A DNA stretch of 64,000 nt, taken from positions 310,001 to 374,000 of the forward strand of contig CAXXSY010000004.1 of the NCBI GenBank assembly GCA_963665015.2. The letters are read 5' to 3'. Both the position numbers and the translations under genes were made by a program. Of this stretch, positions 17,583 through 25,998 are shown piece by piece; the first letter of the stretch is position 1; every line of letters begins with the position of its first letter. Origin of the DNA: G963662655 sp963665015 (GTDB lineage: Bacteria > Cloacimonadota > Cloacimonadia > Cloacimonadales > JAIOQZ01). The notes under the pieces were generated by a model. It was not told the origin of the DNA. It saw only the letters and a list, made by a program, of their open reading frames with translations, and searched no databases.

Positions 17583-18717
17583 AATTCTGCTGTTGTTGCT
17601 GACGGCGCTGTGCCTGAAGCTCTCGGCGCAGGCTTGGGATTTCGCCGACGAGCTCGATTCGCCACGACTCTTTCTGCATCCATTCATCACCTACGCGAGT
17701 TCTGTCGATGACGATGTCGCGTGGGAGGAGAACCAGTTTGCCCGGACGCAGTTCCGCATGAACGTGGGCAGCGTGTCGTTGAACCGGCTCAACACCGATG
17801 TGGAGGCGCGGCTCAACCACGATCTCGACGACCAATTCACATTTCGCGCACAATACCTGCGACAGAGCTTCCAGCACGATCCTGAGGATTACGAAACGTG
17901 CTCCATGGAGATGGCGTGGCGCTTGTTCGAAAATACCGCCGTGTTCGCCGGAGCCAATCCCGAGTTCGACAAGGAGGATGTCGATATTGTCGCCGGCGTC
18001 ATGCTGTCGGACACCACGCGAACCAGGTATGCACGCCTGACGATCGTCTATGAGGACTTCGTTTATGACGAGAAAAACGAGGCCAATGCCAGGACGACGC
18101 GAGAGCCGTTCGGAATTCGGTGGGAGGCTCGTTCCGGCTTTGGACTCTACACCGAGGGTTATCTGACGGAGGGTTTTCAAAGGGAATTCCAGCCTGCGGA
18201 TTCGATTGGCGTTTTGCTGCATGAGGGTTTTGAGCGCTACGCACTGGCGAGGTACACCCTTCCCCGCATCAGCTTCGATGCGCGCTTCGACGAGTTCTTT
18301 GATGAAAAGATGTTTGCCGATTCGTCGCGGACTCACCGGATGACGATGTTTCAGGTTGGGGTACGGGCATCAATGGATTTGTTCGAGAAGATACAGTTCA
18401 GACCGCATTTGAGGATGGTTTGGGCCAAGCTCGACGATGATCCGAAGGGTTGGTTCCGCTCGGAGATATTGTACGCGCTCTTGTTTGCGTACGATTCGGC
18501 GATTGGCGAGTGGGAGACCGGCTATATGGCGGGGGATCGCGAGATTCGGGATACGTCTGTTCCTTTCATGCCGGAAGATTATACGCATGAGGACAAGGTG
18601 TATCTGGGCTGGAACTGGTATTTCAAGAAGAATGCGCACCTGAAGCTGAGCGTCAGCCACGAGCCATCCATCGACGGTTTCGGCGGTGCGAACATGCAGT
18701 TTCGGATGGTGTACTAA
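17569..18717 (+). CDS. Probable outer-membrane beta-barrel protein, unknown role
   Basis: 382 residues, signal peptide 1-22 (ILLLLLTALCLKLSAQA). The mature protein is acidic with alternating strands, frequent Arg/Tyr/Phe, and ends in FRMVY with a C-terminal aromatic, as expected for a barrel. No family recognised. It overlaps the ligase/TPR gene by 14 nt, so the two are co-translated and may work together in envelope glycan export or protein glycosylation (inference). Confidence 0.65.
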   Translation: MSNHRILLLLLTALCLKLSAQAWDFADELDSPRLFLHPFITYASSVDDDVAWEENQFARTQFRMNVGSVSLNRLNTDVEARLNHDLDDQFTFRAQYLRQSFQHDPEDYETCSMEMAWRLFENTAVFAGANPEFDKEDVDIVAGVMLSDTTRTRYARLTIVYEDFVYDEKNEANARTTREPFGIRWEARSGFGLYTEGYLTEGFQREFQPADSIGVLLHEGFERYALARYTLPRISFDARFDEFFDEKMFADSSRTHRMTMFQVGVRASMDLFEKIQFRPHLRMVWAKLDDDPKGWFRSEILYALLFAYDSAIGEWETGYMAGDREIRDTSVPFMPEDYTHEDKVYLGWNWYFKKNAHLKLSVSHEPSIDGFGGANMQFRMVY

Positions 18718-18735
18718 TCCTCAATCCGTACCGGA

Positions 18736-19662
18736 TCACTCCTCTTTCTCGTCGAACGACACCATCTGCGTATCTTCGGTATAGTCGCTGAATTTGATCG
18801 AATCCATCCGGTTGAATTTCTTCATGATCTGGCTGATCTTCGTAACCGAGTCCTCGATCTTGCTCAGGTGGTTACGCTGTTGCTGTGAAAATGCGCGAAC
18901 ATCCGGTGACATATTGATCAGGTCCATCGATCCCTTGATCACCATCAGAGGCTGGTTGATCTCGTGGCTGGTGGTCACCGCCATGGCCAGCGCGGTGTTC
19001 TTCCGCTCCAGATTGATGATCTCGTGCTGCGCGTCCTGAAGCTCCTTGAGCGATTTCTCCAGCTCCATCGTACGTTCTTTCACCTTGCGTTCGAGGTTCA
19101 TGCGATACGCGTAGATCGTCACCATCGCCTCGTAGGTGCGCAGACTGGCCAGCACCGCCGTGTAGAGCTTGTCGGAGGTCAATTCGGTCTTGGTCTTGTA
19201 GTCGTTGATCTGGTAGGTCTTGACCACGTCCTTTTCCGGCGCTTCTCCGGGCTGACCGGTTCGCAGGATGATACGGGTGAAGGTGTTGCCCAGGTCGTCG
19301 CGTATGTACCGCACCAGATCCAGACCTGCCTGACTCGATTCCATCACCACGTCCAGCAGGACGATCGCGATGTCGGGGTGATCCTTCATGATCTTCTTCG
19401 CTTCCTCCGCCGAGTAGGCGTCGAGGAACTCGATGTTGCGCTTTTGCAGCTCGAAGCCGTCCAGCGCGAGCTTGGTCACGGTGTGGACGTCGCTTTCGTC
19501 ATCGACCACCAGCACCTTCCAGACATCGCCGATATAGGCACTCGAAAGGCTCTCTTCCTGCGGCTTCTCCTCCGCGAACGTCAGTGCTTCGCCCTTGGAC
19601 TCATCGAATCGGAAGAGGTCGGCCTCATCCTTTCCCTGTCTATCATCACCGTTGAAATTCAT
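18736..19662 (-). CDS. Response regulator with orphan histidine-kinase DHp domain (no ATPase)
   Basis: 308 residues. The REC domain (47-175) has D54-D55, phosphoacceptor D104, T135 and K156 or K158, with the long VVMESSQAGLDLVRYIRDD insertion seen in DUF3369-type regulators. A coiled coil (185-218) leads to a DHp segment, LERKNTALAMAVTTSHE with phosphoacceptor H233-E234, NQPLM, and a second helix to ~283. No catalytic ATPase domain follows; the protein ends with FSDYTEDTQMVSFD (291-304) and EKEE. The same DHp plus tail occurs in the proteins at 45204 and 57042. ATGA overlap with the TPR kinase upstream, whose ATPase domain could act on it. Confidence 0.85.
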   Translation of the reverse strand: MNFNGDDRQGKDEADLFRFDESKGEALTFAEEKPQEESLSSAYIGDVWKVLVVDDESDVHTVTKLALDGFELQKRNIEFLDAYSAEEAKKIMKDHPDIAIVLLDVVMESSQAGLDLVRYIRDDLGNTFTRIILRTGQPGEAPEKDVVKTYQINDYKTKTELTSDKLYTAVLASLRTYEAMVTIYAYRMNLERKVKERTMELEKSLKELQDAQHEIINLERKNTALAMAVTTSHEINQPLMVIKGSMDLINMSPDVRAFSQQQRNHLSKIEDSVTKISQIMKKFNRMDSIKFSDYTEDTQMVSFDEKEE

Positions 19663-21917
19663 TTGCTAATCTCCATGTTGAGCGGTATCGTTATCGTGAA
19701 GCACACGCCTTCTCCTGATTGGCTTTCACAGGATATTTCGCCATGCAGCTTCTGTTTGATCTGGTTATAGACAATGTGCAGCCCCAGTCCCGAGCCAAGC
19801 TGCTTGTTGGTCGTAAAGAACGGATCGAAGACTTTTGGCAGAATATCCTCCGGAATTCCGTTTCCGTTATCGCGGTAGTCGATTTTCAGCTTATCCGCAT
19901 CTCTCCGGGCCTCGATATCGATTCTGCCATCCGTGCGATCCTTGAAACCGTGGACTGCGGAATTGACCAGCAGGTTCGTGAGGATACTGGCGAACGCGCC
20001 CGGATAACTGTATATCTCCAGATCGTCCGGCGCATCGATCTTCACCTCGATGCTCTTCTCTTTCATGCGTGGTCCCACGCTGAACAGGATATCCTCGAGA
20101 TAGGCTTTCAACAGGAACGAACGCTCCTGCTCGGTGGATTGGTCAATGGAGACCTGCTTGAAGCTCTGCACCAGATCGCCGGTTCGCTGCAAGTTTTTCA
20201 GGATCAGGCTCATGCTCTCGTATGCCGTCTTGAGATAACCCTCGAGCTCGGTGCGCTTCATGGTGTTGTCCTGATAATTCCTCGCCAGCGCCACCGTCTT
20301 GTCCTTCAGTGCCGAAGCAGCGGTGATCCCGATCCCGACCGGCGTATTGATCTCGTGTGCCACGCCGGTGACCAGGCTTCCGAGGGACGCCATCTTCTCC
20401 GCCTCGATCAACTGCTTCTGCGTCTCCTTCAACTCGGTGAGCGCTTTGGAGAGTTGATCCCGTTGCTGCGAGATGTGCTCGTTCTTCTCGCGCAGCATTT
20501 CGTTGATCTTCTGCTTGGCCCGGTATCGACGGTAGAGGACGAACGCCAGAATCAGGATCAGCAGCGCGATCGCATAGGTGTAGGTCTGCTGGGTGCGTCT
20601 CCTTCGAAGCTCCAGTTCCTTGATTTCGTTATTCTTACGGAGCAGCAGGTTTTCCTTTTCCTTCTTCTCCGTCTCGTATTTGACATTCATCTCGGCGATT
20701 TTCTTCGATTTCTCTTCGTTGAAGAGCGAATCGCGCAGAGTGGAAGCCTTCTTGAACCACGACAGCGCGTTTCGATAATCTTTCTTGTCGGCATGGATAT
20801 CCGCGAGTATCCGGTAATTCAGCTCCACGAGGTCCTTGATACCGGCTTCATTCGCCAGGTCGAGGCTCTTGTTCGCATACCGGATCGCCTCGCCATGGTT
20901 TCCGTAGTGAAGAGCGATTTCGCTCATGAACTGATAGACGCGAGCCTCACCCTCCAGAAACGCTATCTGCTTGAAAATACGCAGCGCCTCATCCAGATAT
21001 TTCTGAGACTTCCGGTATTCTTCCAGTCGCAGCCAGGCTTCGCCCAGTCCGATGTTCGCGACGCCCATGAATTGAAGATTCTGCGCGACGATCCCCAGTC
21101 GCAGCGATTCGGCGTAGTATTGAATCGCTTTCCTGTACTCGCCGCGATCCTTGTATATCTCGCCGATGTTGTTGAGCGGAATCGCCACTCCGAGCGAATC
21201 TCCCGCCTCGCGGTACATCGCCGACGCCTTTTCGTAGTATTCGAGCGCCTTGTCTGTATTACCCCAGGCGTGGTACAGCACCGCGACGTTGTTCATGCCG
21301 CGCTTGACCAGCTCCGTCTGACCTGTGTTCTCGAACACGCGAATGGAATTGAGGAAGTACCCGAGCGCCGTCTCGTACTGTCCGCGGTTCATCAGGAGTC
21401 CCGCGACATTGAACTGGATCGTGGCGACGCGGACGCTGTCTCCCTGCTCTTTCACGATCTCGATCGACTGGAGATAGGTCTCCAGCGCTTGATCGTAATT
21501 GCCGACACTCATCGCCACCGACGCCAGTGAATTCAGCGAACCGGAAATAATCTTCTTCGATCCTATCTCAAGGCCGATCTTGTGGCTTTCCAGGAGATAA
21601 TTATCGCGCGCGAGCTCGAAATTGCCCATCATCACATGCGCGTTGCCGATCAACATCAGCGCCATGCCTTCGCTCTCGCGGTCGCCCTGTTCGCGGGAAC
21701 GTTCCAGCGCTTTCTCACCCAGCGCAATGCACTCGTCAGGCGCTGAATAGAGAAGCTCTTTCGCCAGGTCGTTGATCACCGTGTGGTAGTCGTGGCCCGT
21801 CTCGCCACGCTTCTCCATCTCATCCATCCGCGCACGCAGGCTGTCGGCACGGGTTTGAGAATAAACAGGAACGATAAGGAATAGAAAAGCCAGAAACAAT
21901 ACGATAAATCGCGTCAC
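19659..21917 (-). CDS. TPR-sensor histidine kinase
   Basis: 752 residues starting at GTG 21917 (GGAGG 7 nt upstream). Signal peptide 1-20, about nine TPR units (50-400) predicted outside the cytoplasm, one membrane segment (447-463), coiled coil (465-508), DHp with H521 (GVAHEINTP) and an HATPase domain with N-box N652 (LLVNSAVHGF), G1 (DNGNGIPED), F-box (FDPFFTT) and G2 (GSGLGLH). All motifs needed for autophosphorylation are present. Its partner is the REC-DHp protein immediately downstream. The ligand of the TPR sensor is unknown, probably a protein. Confidence 0.93.
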   Translation of the reverse strand: MTRFIVLFLAFLFLIVPVYSQTRADSLRARMDEMEKRGETGHDYHTVINDLAKELLYSAPDECIALGEKALERSREQGDRESEGMALMLIGNAHVMMGNFELARDNYLLESHKIGLEIGSKKIISGSLNSLASVAMSVGNYDQALETYLQSIEIVKEQGDSVRVATIQFNVAGLLMNRGQYETALGYFLNSIRVFENTGQTELVKRGMNNVAVLYHAWGNTDKALEYYEKASAMYREAGDSLGVAIPLNNIGEIYKDRGEYRKAIQYYAESLRLGIVAQNLQFMGVANIGLGEAWLRLEEYRKSQKYLDEALRIFKQIAFLEGEARVYQFMSEIALHYGNHGEAIRYANKSLDLANEAGIKDLVELNYRILADIHADKKDYRNALSWFKKASTLRDSLFNEEKSKKIAEMNVKYETEKKEKENLLLRKNNEIKELELRRRRTQQTYTYAIALLILILAFVLYRRYRAKQKINEMLREKNEHISQQRDQLSKALTELKETQKQLIEAEKMASLGSLVTGVAHEINTPVGIGITAASALKDKTVALARNYQDNTMKRTELEGYLKTAYESMSLILKNLQRTGDLVQSFKQVSIDQSTEQERSFLLKAYLEDILFSVGPRMKEKSIEVKIDAPDDLEIYSYPGAFASILTNLLVNSAVHGFKDRTDGRIDIEARRDADKLKIDYRDNGNGIPEDILPKVFDPFFTTNKQLGSGLGLHIVYNQIKQKLHGEISCESQSGEGVCFTITIPLNMEISK

Positions 21918-21946
21918 GGACTATCCTCCACTCGATTTTTATACGG

Positions 21947-21994
21947 TTTTCCGAATGAAATGCCATAAATACGCTTGGCACTTCATTCGGAAAA
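21947..21994. repeat. Long hairpin in the 21918-22142 intergenic region
   Basis: TTTTCCGAATGAAATGCCA (21947-21965) pairs with 21976-21994 at 18 of 19 positions around a 10-nt loop. Flanked by T- and A-runs, so it could end transcription from the GNAT gene, or be a binding site in front of the kinase gene. Confidence 0.6.
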
Positions 21995-22006
21995 TCCTCT
22001 CTGAGA

Positions 22007-22061
22007 ACAATTTCCGCATCCGCTGATTATCTGATTTATGTCATATCAAAGCGGAAATTGT
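22007..22061. repeat. 11-bp perfect inverted repeat upstream of the TPR kinase operon
   Basis: ACAATTTCCGC (22007-22017) and GCGGAAATTGT (22051-22061), 33 nt apart. The spacer is AT-rich and could hold the promoter of the kinase operon, making this a candidate operator. Confidence 0.5.
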
Positions 22062-22142
22062 ATTACACACAATCCCCCTAACGGTTTACGCGTGACAACG
22101 ACAATATAATGCCGATAGTATGACGTGAGTAGTAATTTTGTG

Positions 22143-22856
22143 TTATTTCAAATCGATCCAGACCAGCGACTTCTGATAGACGAATCCCATTTTCTTGCCG
22201 AGTTCCCTCGACTCGACGCTCTTGGGCTGCACCTGCACCATGGGGATTCGCCCCCTCGCGCGCACCTTCCCGATCAGATAGATGGACAATTCCCGCGCCA
22301 GACCCTGCCGTCGATACTCAGGCAGGACACCCAGGAAACCGAGCGCGCCGTCCTTGTGCGTCATGCTCCAGGCGATGAGATTTCCCTTTCTGCGAATGCC
22401 GGCCGTGACGCCGTGTGCGATGCGGTCTTCGATAATCGAGCGCAAGTGATCTGCGCTGAACGTCATGTGCCGAATAACCGTCTCGATGTCTTGCGGTATC
22501 AAAGGCTCGATGTTTTCCTGGGGCGGATCGAAATGCACGCTGTCCGGCAGGATGAACTGGTCGGCGGGGACATAGTACGGTAGCGGTCTGCCCCGTGCGA
22601 CCAGCGGCAGAACCCACTCCTCCAGCGCCGAAAACCGCGTGACCATCTCAGGAAACCGCCCCATAAGCGCCTTCACCTCTTCCGCGTTTCTGCTCGATAC
22701 AAAACCCCTCGGCTGAGGATCATCGCCCACGACAACCACCGACTCGCCTTCGATATCGACGAATCCGACCGGGTTGTCCTCCATGAAATAGAGGATGTTC
22801 GCGTTCCATACCGGATCCCTTCGTACGATCTCGAGCGCCTGATTGAATTTATCCAT
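22143..22856 (-). CDS. GNAT-family N-acetyltransferase
   Basis: 237 residues from ATG 22856 (GGAG 7 nt upstream; 8-nt overlap with the DUF2161-like gene). The C-terminal half is a GNAT fold: GVTAGIRRKGNLIAWSMTH, then LGFLGVLPEYRRQGLARELS, with the acetyl-CoA loop R-R-Q-G-L-A, and VQVQPKSVESRELGKKMGF. The N-terminal ~120 residues are a less conserved alpha/beta domain, as in FR47/two-domain acetyltransferases. Substrate unknown. Confidence 0.85.
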   Translation of the reverse strand: MDKFNQALEIVRRDPVWNANILYFMEDNPVGFVDIEGESVVVVGDDPQPRGFVSSRNAEEVKALMGRFPEMVTRFSALEEWVLPLVARGRPLPYYVPADQFILPDSVHFDPPQENIEPLIPQDIETVIRHMTFSADHLRSIIEDRIAHGVTAGIRRKGNLIAWSMTHKDGALGFLGVLPEYRRQGLARELSIYLIGKVRARGRIPMVQVQPKSVESRELGKKMGFVYQKSLVWIDLK

Positions 22857-23544
22857 CCGTCTTCTCCAGCTTTTTGTAAAATCCCTTCGCGACATGCGCG
22901 AAACGCACAAGGTCTTCTCTACCTCTTACCGTCAAGCAATAAACGCCGCGACGCACCCGAGCGAACCATCCGTAAAAATTGCTGCTCAGAATCGCCGTGG
23001 TACGATCGCCGGTGCCCATCCCGCGCAGATCCCGCGTGCTCAGGTCGCCGAACTTGTCCAGGCAGCACGCGATGTGAATCGCCTCCTGACGGTACGCGGT
23101 GACGATCTCCTTGCGCACCGATCCGCCCGTATTGTAGTTCTCGCCCCGACCGACCACCTCGCGGATCACCAGCGCCCGATCGCGTTTGATCTTCCTGCGC
23201 TGTAACGCTATCGGGTGGAAAACGATCTCGACCTGCAGTTCGTCCAGATTGAAATGCACGAAGATCAGACCCAACTCCAGTCGCCGGAGCAGGTGCCGGA
23301 TGCCACGGAAATTGCGGTTCTTGCGCTGCTCTGCCGGTACCGCGACATACACCGCTTCCGACATCCGTTGACGCTTCGCCGCCTGGATCAGGAGTTCCAG
23401 GTTCAGGCGCAGCTTAAGTTCGATGGCGATTACCTCGTCATCCTTCACCGCCACCAGATCGCAGCCGCGCACCTCGCCGCGCACGGTGTAGCCGTTGGCT
23501 TCCAGCCAGTTTTTCAGCGGATCGAAGAGCTCGGTTTCCTTCAT
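22849..23544 (-). CDS. DUF2161-like PD-(D/E)XK protein
   Basis: 231 residues. The N-terminal region has a nuclease-like core: GCDLVAVKDDEVIAIELKLR supplies D, and E-x-K with the next helix LELLIQAAKRQRMSE. The C-terminal half is basic (KIKRDRALVIREVVGRGENYN) and includes a winged-helix-like segment (IVTAYRQEAIHIACCLDKFG). Usually annotated as a putative phosphodiesterase or nuclease-fold protein; activity unproven. ATGA overlap with queH upstream and 8-nt overlap with the GNAT gene downstream. Confidence 0.75.
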   Translation of the reverse strand: MKETELFDPLKNWLEANGYTVRGEVRGCDLVAVKDDEVIAIELKLRLNLELLIQAAKRQRMSEAVYVAVPAEQRKNRNFRGIRHLLRRLELGLIFVHFNLDELQVEIVFHPIALQRRKIKRDRALVIREVVGRGENYNTGGSVRKEIVTAYRQEAIHIACCLDKFGDLSTRDLRGMGTGDRTTAILSSNFYGWFARVRRGVYCLTVRGREDLVRFAHVAKGFYKKLEKTDG

Positions 23545-24086
23545 CGCGTTCCCAGGTAGCGATCCTTCTCGCTGTAGATGCAGCCGCAGTACTGCTGCCG
23601 GTACATCCCTTCCGCCTTCGACAGCTCGATGCCTTCCTTCCAGTACTCGCGAAAATCCCGGTACAGGAATTTTATGCCATATTCCCTGCCCAGCGCTTCG
23701 CCGATCTCGCGGATTTGTTCGTGCTTCTGGAACTTGCTGTAGAGCAGCGTGGTGGTGAAGTAGTCGAAGTTGCCCTTTTTCGCGATGATGGCGGCGTACT
23801 TCAGCCGATCATAGTAGCAGCTCCGGCAGCGATCCTTCTCGCGGAAAGCGCTCTGCCGCAAAAACTCCTCCAGCAGGTATTCGTCCTTCACGATCAACGG
23901 AACGCCCTCTTTTTCGGCGTATTCCACGAGCGTCTCCAACCTCCTGCGGTTCTCCGTCCAGGGGTGGATATTCGGATTGAACCAGAAGCCGTGCAGATCG
24001 AATTCCGCTTTGAGGTGCCGGTGCGGCGCGATGAAGCAGGGCCCGCAACAGATGTGGACCAGTAGTTTCGGTTTGGTGCTATTCAT
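23541..24086 (-). CDS. queH: Epoxyqueuosine reductase QueH
   Basis: Last step of queuosine biosynthesis in tRNA, reducing epoxyqueuosine. 181 residues, typical. It has the Fe-S/metal Cys words HICCGPC near the N-terminus, RCRSCYYDRL in the middle and QQYCGCIYS near the C-terminus, with FNPNIHPWTE and TTTLLYSKFQKHE. First gene of a three-gene overlapping set (queH, DUF2161-like, GNAT). High-GC like the main chromosome, so the AT-rich island begins just upstream of it. Confidence 0.93.
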   Translation of the reverse strand: MNSTKPKLLVHICCGPCFIAPHRHLKAEFDLHGFWFNPNIHPWTENRRRLETLVEYAEKEGVPLIVKDEYLLEEFLRQSAFREKDRCRSCYYDRLKYAAIIAKKGNFDYFTTTLLYSKFQKHEQIREIGEALGREYGIKFLYRDFREYWKEGIELSKAEGMYRQQYCGCIYSEKDRYLGTR

Positions 24087-24139
24087 GATGCAAGTGTGGA
24101 TGAGGGAAGATGGTTGTCCAGAGAAATCGGGCGATACGA

Positions 24140-25087
24140 TTAGCTATCCTGCGTCGTGCCTTCCCGCTTCTCGATCTCGGCAATCGCCTGCTCGAAGAAT
24201 GGCTTCCATGCTGGCATACGATCCATGGCTTTTTTTAGATAAGGTATATGCAATAACCGTCCAGAATTTTTAAAATACAATATTGCTACCCCAATAATAT
24301 CACTCTCGCCAAAAAGTAAATCAACAACTTGTTTAATTTCCTCTGTATCAAATTCACTAATATTCTGCAGATTAGATGATAGATACATCACCATAAACGA
24401 CATGTATTCTTTTATCTCATGCTTTCGGTTATTGTTTTGCTCCATAATTTTCTTCATATCCAAAGCACTTCTTTTAATTAACTTATCCTCTAGCGAGAAA
24501 AAATCTTCCCTCAATTCACTATCAAGAGAATCCAATTTGCCAGTAAATTTCTCTTCTACATCCATGTATTTATTCATCATCTCGTCAACCATCCTATGCT
24601 CGAATCCCATCTGTTTCTTGGTTAATTCCTCATTTACATTATAATTATTCTCTGAAATTTCAGCCTTAAATAAAGTTATGCTTTTTCGCAATTCACGTGT
24701 TTCTCTCTTCTCGTTATTTGTAACAAGAAAAAACATAACAGTGATAAATGCCTGCACAAGTAATAAGACACAAGACACCACAGATATGAATGTTGTAAGC
24801 ACCTTTATCTTCGTATTAAAGTCACTCAGATATGAAGAATTTAGCCTCTCTTCTACATTTTGCAGCCTGCTACAATACTCTTCGAGCTCCCACAGCAATA
24901 ACAATTCATGATTTCCGGCTTCTTCATTCCTTCCCGGATCCTTGATGTCATGCGATTCCGAAATTTCATTCCGCAATCTCTTAAGCTCTCCCAGCAATTC
25001 CCGAATAGTATTCGCTTTTATATTTTCAGAAAATAAATATGACATAGTGCTCACCAAGAAAATCAAAAATAGCCAACCTCTATTCAT
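24140..25087 (-). CDS. Coiled-coil membrane protein of the AT-rich island
   Basis: 315 residues, not recognised. N-terminal signal-like segment (5-20), a charged helix, a strong membrane segment (~100-122, LTTFISVVSCVLLLVQAFIT and on), then a ~130-residue coiled coil (NEKRETRELRKSITLFKAE ... RKHEIKEYMSFM) and a small C-terminal domain (SEFDTEEIKQVVDLLFGES, VAILYFKNSGRLLHIPYLKK). The layout suggests a dimeric membrane output or adaptor with a cytoplasmic rod. Most of the gene is AT-rich, but the last ~30 codons regain the local GC. It overlaps the receiver gene upstream by 8 nt. Confidence 0.65.
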   Translation of the reverse strand: MNRGWLFLIFLVSTMSYLFSENIKANTIRELLGELKRLRNEISESHDIKDPGRNEEAGNHELLLLWELEEYCSRLQNVEERLNSSYLSDFNTKIKVLTTFISVVSCVLLLVQAFITVMFFLVTNNEKRETRELRKSITLFKAEISENNYNVNEELTKKQMGFEHRMVDEMMNKYMDVEEKFTGKLDSLDSELREDFFSLEDKLIKRSALDMKKIMEQNNNRKHEIKEYMSFMVMYLSSNLQNISEFDTEEIKQVVDLLFGESDIIGVAILYFKNSGRLLHIPYLKKAMDRMPAWKPFFEQAIAEIEKREGTTQDS

Positions 25088-25481
25088 TGCGCGTCCCGCT
25101 TAACAAACACTCAATCTCCCTAAGTATTAAAGTTGGTGGATACGTAGACTTATAATAGAGCCCCCTACAGAAATCCCTCTTGTAGTTAAGAACAGGAAAC
25201 TTTTTCGGGTTATCTAAATTTGTATAGAAAATATAAGTGATAGCATTAGGCTCAAGGATTCTACCTGCCATATGCAAACCAAGATATGGCATATCCGACC
25301 ATTCATATCCATCGATAAGTTGATCCTCCATAACATCCATGATTACAAGCTCAACGCCAAGCAGATATTTCTTAGCTAGCTGAGAGTAGCTAATAATTTC
25401 CGCATCATACCCTTCTTCATTTAGTATTTCGCACAAATCACTTACTTGTTCTCGCTTGTTGTCCACAATCAAGATAGCCAT
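25080..25481 (-). CDS. Single-domain receiver-like protein (atypical)
   Basis: 133 residues, essentially one REC fold. It starts AILIVDNKRE (D7-N8 replaces the usual acidic pair), has phosphoacceptor D49 in ELVIMDVM, TYIFYTN as the beta-4/Thr region and the switch Lys in LYYKS. A longer-than-usual loop after D49 (EDQLIDGYEWSDMPYLGLHM) sits over the active site. No output domain. It probably works as a phosphate shuttle or direct effector in the island's kinase system. Confidence 0.7.
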   Translation of the reverse strand: MAILIVDNKREQVSDLCEILNEEGYDAEIISYSQLAKKYLLGVELVIMDVMEDQLIDGYEWSDMPYLGLHMAGRILEPNAITYIFYTNLDNPKKFPVLNYKRDFCRGLYYKSTYPPTLILREIECLLSGTRNE

Positions 25482-25484
25482 TGA

Positions 25485-25982
25485 TCATATCCCTTGTTTC
25501 TTATTCGGTTTGACAATATGCATTTCTTCGATTATATCAAGAACTTGTGTGGGAAGAACGCTTTTTTGTAACCATTTTTTATAACCACGCTCCAATGATT
25601 CCAGGTCTTTATGCTGCTCATCTGCTATATCTTTGCAATCATCTTTACGCATAGGAAACACCATCTCCTCGGGAATCGCACTATAAATAATCACAGGAAA
25701 TCCATTCTCCTTGATGATTGGTAGAATGTCATTAACTCCAGCTGACGCGGCATTATAACCTTCCCTGCTACTACTTTCATGAAGAAAAAACATGACATCT
25801 AAAATGATGATCTCGTAAATTTCTCCTCTTTCATTTATTTCGTTTATTGCACATTGAACACTGTCCTTGACAGTAACTCGAAAATTCTCACCTTCTAAAA
25901 GTTTAACAAGGTCGCTAATCTTATCCTTCTCATCATCCGCAATCAGGATTTTCCTCGACTCAGCCTTCTTCCATTCTCCCAT
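25485..25982 (-). CDS. Receiver-domain protein (atypical, with long insertion)
   Basis: 165 residues from ATG 25982 (GGAGAG just upstream; a TTG 12 nt earlier is less likely). Core REC motifs are D-D in ILIADDEKDK, phosphoacceptor in IIILDVMF, VIIYSA and a late Lys in WLQKS. Between beta-4 and beta-5 there is an unusual acidic/helical insertion of ~40 residues (EEMVFPMRKDDCKDIADEQH then LESLERGYKK). No output domain. It follows the large kinase by 16 nt and precedes the second receiver by 3 nt. Confidence 0.75.
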   Translation of the reverse strand: MGEWKKAESRKILIADDEKDKISDLVKLLEGENFRVTVKDSVQCAINEINERGEIYEIIILDVMFFLHESSSREGYNAASAGVNDILPIIKENGFPVIIYSAIPEEMVFPMRKDDCKDIADEQHKDLESLERGYKKWLQKSVLPTQVLDIIEEMHIVKPNKKQGI

Positions 25983-25998
25983 ATATCTCTCCAATTAA

